This document shows positions 35,275 through 39,683 of a stretch of 39,683 bases of DNA, piece after piece; position 1 is the first letter of the stretch, and each line of letters opens with the position of its first letter. The DNA lies in the NCBI GenBank assembly GCA_028279305.1, contig JANQOA010000337.1:1-39683 (forward strand). The letters run 5' to 3'. The position numbers were made by a program, and so were the translations under genes. The DNA comes from Pseudomonadales bacterium (GTDB lineage: Bacteria; Pseudomonadota; Gammaproteobacteria; Pseudomonadales; Azotimanducaceae). The notes under the pieces are model-generated. The model worked only from the letters and a program-made list of their open reading frames with translations. It was not told the DNA's origin and did not search any database.

Positions 35275-36543
35275 TCACGAGCGGCACAACACCCGGGAAC
35301 CCTGGCTGGCGGCAAAATGCTCAACTTCCCGCCATACCCGCATCAGGTTGCCGCCGAGAATTTTAGCCACGTCCGCTTCGCTGTAACCGCGCTGCAGCAG
35401 ACCCGCCACCAGGTTGGGGTAGGTGCTGACGTCTTTAAGACCCACCGGCAGCGTATCTCCCACGCCGTCGTAGTCCGAACCGATACCCACCGCGTCGATG
35501 CCGGCCAGTTGCACAGCCCGGTCGATATGGTCCAGCACGTCATCCAGGGCGGCGAAAGGGTAGGGGTTCTGCCGGGTGTAAGTGACCATAAAAGCCCGCA
35601 GTGCCGGGTCCCCGTCCGGCAGGTGCCGGGCCAGTTGATAAGCGCGCAGGGCTTCGGTGCGGGCGTTGCTGTAGTCGCGTGCCGCGCCGGTCAGGAAAGA
35701 TGAGCCGAAGTTTATTTGAATGACGCCGCCGTTTGCAGCCAGCGCCGCCACCATGTCATCACTCATATTGCGGTGAAAGCCCGGGGTGAAATGGCGCAAC
35801 GAAGAGTGGGAGGCAATCACCGGCGCCTTGGACAACTCTATCACCTGCCAGAAAGCGCGGTCGGTAATATGCGACACGTCCACCATCACCCCCAGCCGGT
35901 TCATGTCGCCAATCAGGGTTTTGCCGAAAGCGGACAGCCCCTGCCAGCGTTCATTGGGGTCGTAACTGCTGTCGCTGATGTGGTTGGACTTTGAGTGGGC
36001 TAAAGTGATGTAGCGTATGCCGCGTTTATAAAAGTGCTCTAAGTTACTGATTTTGCCTGCAATTGGGCCACCGTTCTCCATGCCCATAGGCAACGAGACC
36101 AGGCTGTTGCTGAACTGTGCCTGCACGTCAGCGGTGCAGGTGGCAATGGCAAATTTCTGCGGGTGGGCAGCAGCCACACTTTCCACCCCATCGATGCTGG
36201 CCTCAGCAAAACTGAACGCGTGCCCGGCTTCATCAATTGCCGGCGGCACGTAGATGGACATGAACGCTGCGTTCAAGCCGCCGGCCAGCGCCCGGGGATA
36301 ATCAAATTGACCGTCCGTGGCGGACTGGCTGATGTCCGCCGGCTGGCGGTAGGTACGGTAGGGCACGTCGATGTGGGTGTCCACGATCAGGTATTGTTGG
36401 GCCAGACGCTGGGCTTCAGCCGCCGGGTCTTCGTCCGCCGGCGGGGTACTGGTGCAGGCTGCCGCCAGGGGCAGCAGCCAGAGCAGATGCAGGCGCCGGG
36501 ATAAGGGCAGCAGCGGGATTGAGAAGCTGAGTTTCTTTTTCAT
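35275..36543 (-). CDS. Membrane dipeptidase (peptidase M19), probable lipoprotein
   Basis: A 422-residue renal-dipeptidase-type enzyme. The N-terminus has a positively charged start, a hydrophobic core and A-A-A-C at 27-30, a plausible though not ideal lipobox, so it is probably lipid-anchored. Zinc ligands are visible: D-T-H-I-D near 55, G-M-E-N-G-G near 153, D-V-S-H near 220, A-S-H-S-S near 244, and G-S-D-Y-D-G near 356. Family members cleave dipeptides, including those with D-amino acids. It is co-directional with, and two to three bases from, the phosphoesterase gene, hence an operon. Confidence 0.92.
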   Translation of the reverse strand: MKKKLSFSIPLLPLSRRLHLLWLLPLAAACTSTPPADEDPAAEAQRLAQQYLIVDTHIDVPYRTYRQPADISQSATDGQFDYPRALAGGLNAAFMSIYVPPAIDEAGHAFSFAEASIDGVESVAAAHPQKFAIATCTADVQAQFSNSLVSLPMGMENGGPIAGKISNLEHFYKRGIRYITLAHSKSNHISDSSYDPNERWQGLSAFGKTLIGDMNRLGVMVDVSHITDRAFWQVIELSKAPVIASHSSLRHFTPGFHRNMSDDMVAALAANGGVIQINFGSSFLTGAARDYSNARTEALRAYQLARHLPDGDPALRAFMVTYTRQNPYPFAALDDVLDHIDRAVQLAGIDAVGIGSDYDGVGDTLPVGLKDVSTYPNLVAGLLQRGYSEADVAKILGGNLMRVWREVEHFAASQGSRVLCRS

Positions 36544-36597
36544 CGCCGCAGTCTAGCGGAATAACGAGACACTGCACCAGGTGTCTGCCGCGGCCCC

Positions 36598-36603
36598 TAC
36601 AAT
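36598..36603 (+). promoter_or_regulatory. Possible -10 element before the UGSC operon
   Basis: TACAAT lies 43 bases before the UGSC start, in the gap that separates it from the divergent dipeptidase. An imperfect inverted repeat, GACAC and GTGTC around eight bases (36567-36584), lies just upstream, where a regulator could bind. The -35 hexamer is poor. Confidence 0.3.
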
Positions 36604-36645
36604 AGAGTAAAATAAGCGCCACAACGATTGAATGGAGGCGTGATG

Positions 36646-37182
36646 ATGATCGAGTTTCACGATCCCCGCGGCGAGGTGGCGGTGGAAGCGGAACCCTATA
36701 CCTTGTCGCATAGCATGGCGGCTGACGGCGGCGGCACAACCCTGGGTTTGCTGGCCAACGGTTTCCCGGATTCGGAAGCATTCCTGGCCAAGCTGGCGGA
36801 AGTGCTGCAGCAGCGCTTCCCGCGGCTGCAGGTGGCGGCCTGGAACAAAGGTAATGCGTCTATACCGGCGCCGGCGGAGATGCTGGAAGAAATCCAGGCG
36901 CGCTGCCAGATTGCCGTGGCCGCTTATGGCCACTGAGGCAGTTGTACTACCGGCACCGTGCGTGACGGCATCAGCATCGCCCGCCTGGGTATTCCCGCGG
37001 TGGCCCTGGTGACTGAAGACTTCTGGCCCCAGGGTGATTTTGTGGCGCAGTCCCTGGGCATGCCCGATGCGCCGCGGGTGCGGTTGCCGCACCCGGTGGC
37101 AGGCACCGGCGAAGCTAACCTGGAAAGGGTAGCCGCGGCGGTGGCGGATGAGATTGTGCAGCGTCTGGCGGCAGCGGCGTGA
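36646..37182 (+). CDS. UGSC family selenoprotein with in-frame UGA (Sec97)
   Basis: The frame runs from 36646 to the stop at 37180-37182 with a single in-frame UGA at 36934-36936; read as Sec it gives 178 residues and the motif A-Y-G-H-U-G-S-C-T-T-G-T-V-R-D-G. That is the U-G-S-C motif after which the UGSC protein family is named. Sec97 and Cys100 form a U-x-x-C redox pair at the end of a Rossmann-like beta strand (Q-I-A-V-A-A-Y-G). The downstream half (I-A-R-L-G-I-P-A-V-A-L-V-T-E-D-F) continues in frame with no loss. A GGAGG at 36634-36638 suits the ATG at 36646 or 36643; an in-frame TTG at 36628 precedes the site and is unlikely. The stop is UGA too. The biochemical role is unknown; it probably acts with the next gene product. 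Confidence 0.9.
36950..36968 (+). promoter_or_regulatory. Candidate bacterial SECIS element of the UGSC gene
   Basis: Starting 13 bases after the UGA, CCG pairs with CGG and, beyond a single G/A mismatch, CAC pairs with GUG, closing a 5-nt loop CGUGC whose second base is G. That guanine lies 22 bases after the UGA. Small loop, guanine at the top and distance match the known bacterial SECIS pattern. The element is inside the coding sequence, as in all bacterial cases. It was folded by hand; no free energy was computed. Confidence 0.5.
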
Positions 37183-37191
37183 GTGAGCGGC

Positions 37192-38268
37192 ATGAGTGAA
37201 ATGTTACAGGCGGCGGATGAAGCGGCGGCGTTGGAACAGCTGCATGAGCTGGGCTGCACCGATGGGTTGCCGGTGGTGGTGCCCACCGCTGAGCGGGTCG
37301 CGCGCATGGTGTTGGCTTCAGGTCAGGATGCCGACATGGTGCTGGGAGAAATGGGACCCGGCCGGGGTACGGCGACGGTGGAGAAAGTGGCAGCGGCTGC
37401 GGTGATGGCGGGTTGCCTGCCGGACTATATGCCGCTGGTGATGGCCGCGGTCAAGGCGGTCATCGATCCGGTATTTGATCTGACGGAAATGCAGTCCACC
37501 ACTCATTGCACGGCACCGCTGATTATCGTTAACGGCCCCGCCCGGCATACCTGCGGGCCGGTGGCCTCCGGCTTCGGCGCGCTGGGTCCCGGCCACCGCG
37601 CCAACGCCAGCATCGGCCGCGCCCTGCGGCTGGCCATGATCAACATCGGCGGCGCCAGGCCGGGCGCTTCGGATATGGCGTTACTGGGCCATCCCGGCAA
37701 GTTCACCTATTGCCTGGCTGAGGATGAAGAGCACTCGCCGTTCAGCCCGCTGCATGTCGCGCTGGGTTTTCAGGCCGACGACAGCGTGGTTACCGTGATC
37801 GGCGCCGAGTCGCCGCATTCGGTTCTCTACAGCGGCGACGCGGATGATCCGCTGGATGCCGAAAACCTGCTGGCCCAGCTGGCGGCCGGGCTGGCCAACC
37901 TGGCCACCAACAATGCCATTCTCACCGGCGGCTACGGGGTAGTGGTGTTGAATCCCGAACATGCGGAGATCCTGCACAAGGCCAATATGAACCGGGAAGC
38001 CGTGGCTCAGCGTTTGTGGGAACTTTGCCACCTGCCGAAAGACCAATTGATGCGGTATGGCGCAAAGTTTGCGGGGTGGGTGGACAACGATGACAGCGGC
38101 GAGCAGCACTACCGGGCGTTTCCGTCACCCGGACATCTGCTTATTCTGATGGCCGGCGGCAGCGGTCTGTACTCCATGGTCATGCCGACCTGGAGCGCCG
38201 GCGCGCACCGCAACAGCCCGGTCAGCGTGCAGGTGGACACCGATCAATTTTGCGAAATCCCAACCTGA
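37192..38268 (+). CDS. Uncharacterised partner of the UGSC selenoprotein
   Basis: A 358-residue soluble protein starting about nine bases after the UGSC stop; a GTG at 37183 would add three residues. I recognise it only as the kind of protein encoded beside UGSC genes. Distinctive segments are G-C-T-D-G-L-P-V-V-V-P-T near 19, V-E-K-V-A-A-A-A-V-M-A-G-C near 62, S-T-T-H-C-T-A-P-L-I-I-V-N-G-P near 103, H-T-C-G-P-V-A-S-G-F-G near 121, G-A-R-P-G-A-S-D near 156, and L-G-H-P-G-K-F-T-Y-C near 167. The many cysteines, including C-x-x-x-C-like spacing near 106 and 123, could bind metal or exchange thiols with Sec. No signal peptide is seen. The fumarase follows after nine bases. Confidence 0.8.
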   Translation: MSEMLQAADEAAALEQLHELGCTDGLPVVVPTAERVARMVLASGQDADMVLGEMGPGRGTATVEKVAAAAVMAGCLPDYMPLVMAAVKAVIDPVFDLTEMQSTTHCTAPLIIVNGPARHTCGPVASGFGALGPGHRANASIGRALRLAMINIGGARPGASDMALLGHPGKFTYCLAEDEEHSPFSPLHVALGFQADDSVVTVIGAESPHSVLYSGDADDPLDAENLLAQLAAGLANLATNNAILTGGYGVVVLNPEHAEILHKANMNREAVAQRLWELCHLPKDQLMRYGAKFAGWVDNDDSGEQHYRAFPSPGHLLILMAGGSGLYSMVMPTWSAGAHRNSPVSVQVDTDQFCEIPT

Positions 38269-38277
38269 GGAGGTTAG

Positions 38278-39683
38278 ATGGCTGTCATTAGACAGGACGA
38301 CGTAATCCAGAGTGTGGCGGATGCGCTGCAGTTCATCTCCTATTACCACCCGCTGGATTTTATCCGCGCCATGCGCGGCGCCTGGGAAAGGGAAGAGTCT
38401 CCCGCCGCCAAGGCGGCGCTGACCCAGGTGCTGGTGAACTCGCGCATGTGTGCGCTGGGTAAGCGACCCATCTGCCAGGACACCGGCATAGTGATTGTAT
38501 TTGTATCCGTGGGCATGAATGTGCAATGGGATGCGGATCTGTCGCTGGAAGACATGATCAACGAAGGGGTACGCCGGGGTTATACCCATCCCGATAACGT
38601 GCTGCGCGGTTCCGTCCTGCAGGATCCGGACGGCGCCCGGGCCAACACCAGAGACAATACACCGGCGGTTATACATCCGCGCATTGTCCCCGGCGACAAG
38701 GTGGAAATTGAAATTGCCGCCAAGGGGGGCGGTAGTGAAGCCAAAGCCAAGTTCGCCATGCTCAACCCGTCGGATTCGATTGTCGACTGGGTGATGAGTG
38801 TGGTGCCGACCATGGGGGCCGGCTGGTGCCCGCCGGGTATCCTCGGCGTGGGTATCGGCGGCACGCCGGAAAAAGCCATGATGCTGGCCAAAGAATCCAT
38901 GATGGACCCCATCGACATGCATGAACTGCAGGCGCGGGGCGCGTCTGATCACCTGGAGGAGCTGCGCCTGGAGCTGTTTGAGAAAGTCAACGGGCTGGGT
39001 ATCGGTGCTCAGGGTCTGGGCGGCTTAACCACTGTGTTGGATGTGAAAGTCAAAGACTACCCCACCCACGCGGCCAACAAGCCGGTGGCGGTGATTCCCA
39101 ATTGCTCCGCCACCCGTCACGTGCACTTTACCCTGGACGGCAGCGGCCCGGCGGAGTTTACGCCGCCGGACCTGTCCGAGTGGCCCGACATCGACTTTGA
39201 GCTGGGCGACGAGGTGAAGCGGGTTAATCTGGACGCGCTGATACCGGCTGAAATCCAATCCTGGAAAGCGGGGGACACCCTGCTGCTGAACGGCAAGATG
39301 CTTACCGGCCGGGATGCGGCGCACAAGAAGATTGTTGATCTGCTGGCCCAGGGGCAACCGCTGCCGGTGGACTTTACCAACCGCGTCATTTATTACGTGG
39401 GTCCGGTGGACCCGGTGCGGGACGAAGTGGTGGGACCGGCGGGGCCGACCACCGCCACGCGCATGGATAAATTCACCCGCACCATGCTTGAGCAGACCGG
39501 GCTGGCGGGCATGATCGGCAAAGCTGAGCGCGGGCCGGAGGCCATTGCCGCCATCCGCGACAACAAAGCCGCCTCCATGATTGCGGTGGGCGGCGCGGCT
39601 TATCTGGTGGCCAAGGCCATTACCAAATCCACGCTGCTGGCGTTTCCGGAGCTGGGGATGGAAGCCATCTACGAATTTGAGGT
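38278..39683 (+). CDS. Class I fumarate hydratase, 3' end beyond window
   Basis: Iron-sulfur fumarase, which interconverts fumarate and malate in the TCA cycle. 468 codons are visible and the frame is still open at the edge; probably about 30 residues are missing. The alpha and beta domains are fused as in FumA/FumB. Presumed [4Fe-4S] ligands are Cys66 (C-Q-D-T-G), Cys184 (G-W-C-P-P-G) and Cys276 (N-C-S-A-T-R-H), with spacing like E. coli FumA. The C-terminal beta domain has L-L-N-G-K-M-L-T-G-R-D-A-A-H-K and Y-V-G-P-V-D. A strong GAGGAGG overlaps the stop of the preceding gene, so it is co-transcribed with the UGSC pair. Confidence 0.95.
   Translation, partial: MAVIRQDDVIQSVADALQFISYYHPLDFIRAMRGAWEREESPAAKAALTQVLVNSRMCALGKRPICQDTGIVIVFVSVGMNVQWDADLSLEDMINEGVRRGYTHPDNVLRGSVLQDPDGARANTRDNTPAVIHPRIVPGDKVEIEIAAKGGGSEAKAKFAMLNPSDSIVDWVMSVVPTMGAGWCPPGILGVGIGGTPEKAMMLAKESMMDPIDMHELQARGASDHLEELRLELFEKVNGLGIGAQGLGGLTTVLDVKVKDYPTHAANKPVAVIPNCSATRHVHFTLDGSGPAEFTPPDLSEWPDIDFELGDEVKRVNLDALIPAEIQSWKAGDTLLLNGKMLTGRDAAHKKIVDLLAQGQPLPVDFTNRVIYYVGPVDPVRDEVVGPAGPTTATRMDKFTRTMLEQTGLAGMIGKAERGPEAIAAIRDNKAASMIAVGGAAYLVAKAITKSTLLAFPELGMEAIYEFE

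Noticed and set aside
36646..37182. Two separate small genes, 36646-36936 and 36958-37182
   Set aside because: The second would begin in mid-domain without a ribosome site and would lose the G-S-C-T-T-G-T segment. The two parts are in one frame and join to give the defining U-G-S-C motif.

Overview
This 39.7-kb window is gene-dense, GC-rich bacterial chromosome. Genes abut or overlap, and GTG and TTG starts are common. The gene set (class G malate synthase, VC_2705-type sodium:solute symporter with a DUF4212 subunit, RsgA, MetY, class I fumarase, CaiB/BaiF CoA-transferases, acyl-CoA dehydrogenases, flavin-dependent luciferase-like oxidoreductases) fits an aerobic, probably marine or aquatic, gammaproteobacterium living on acids, acyl-CoAs and unusual amides or esters. 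That assignment is an inference from gene content; there is no rRNA or tRNA in the window.

Layout. 1-157: GC-rich, hairpin-rich non-coding DNA. 158-4052: ABM-fold protein, divergent acyl-CoA dehydrogenase, then malate synthase G (glcB). 4077-6124: symporter and DUF4212 operon on the minus strand. 6295-13241: plus-strand run of NUDT19-like Nudix hydrolase, TPR sensor histidine kinase, Eis-like acetyltransferase, RsgA and a PLP aminotransferase. 13238-15036: MetY and CoA-binding protein on the minus strand. 15120-17536: acyl-CoA dehydrogenase and MFS transporter. 17569-26225: mixed strands with a GrdB/PrdB-like protein, metallo-beta-lactamase-fold hydrolase, small membrane protein, luciferase-like monooxygenase, SDR, hotdog thioesterase, AEC carrier, MFS transporter and carboxylesterase. 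26323-34014: catabolic-looking region, mostly plus strand, with a D-aminoacylase-type amidohydrolase, two CaiB/BaiF CoA-transferases, GPH-type symporter, alpha/beta hydrolase, CPXCG protein and a second luciferase-like oxidoreductase. 34046-36543: metallophosphoesterase and dipeptidase lipoprotein on the minus strand. 36646-39683: UGSC protein, its partner, and a class I fumarase cut by the window edge.

The main discovery is two genes that each look broken by one in-frame UGA but read through perfectly as selenoproteins. One is a GrdB/PrdB-like protein (minus strand, UGA at 17956-17958, giving U-P-V-C). The other is a UGSC-family protein (plus strand, UGA at 36934-36936, giving U-G-S-C). Both place selenocysteine two residues before a cysteine, a U-x-x-C redox motif. 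Both have a hand-foldable stem-loop just downstream with a guanine in the second position of a 5-nt apical loop, as expected of a bacterial SECIS element. Both also use UGA as the true stop codon. A conventional gene caller would split each into two hypothetical fragments. The UGSC gene lies in a tight cluster with an uncharacterised partner of about 358 residues and a class I fumarase, a candidate for an undescribed selenium-dependent system. No selA, selB, selC or selD is in the window.
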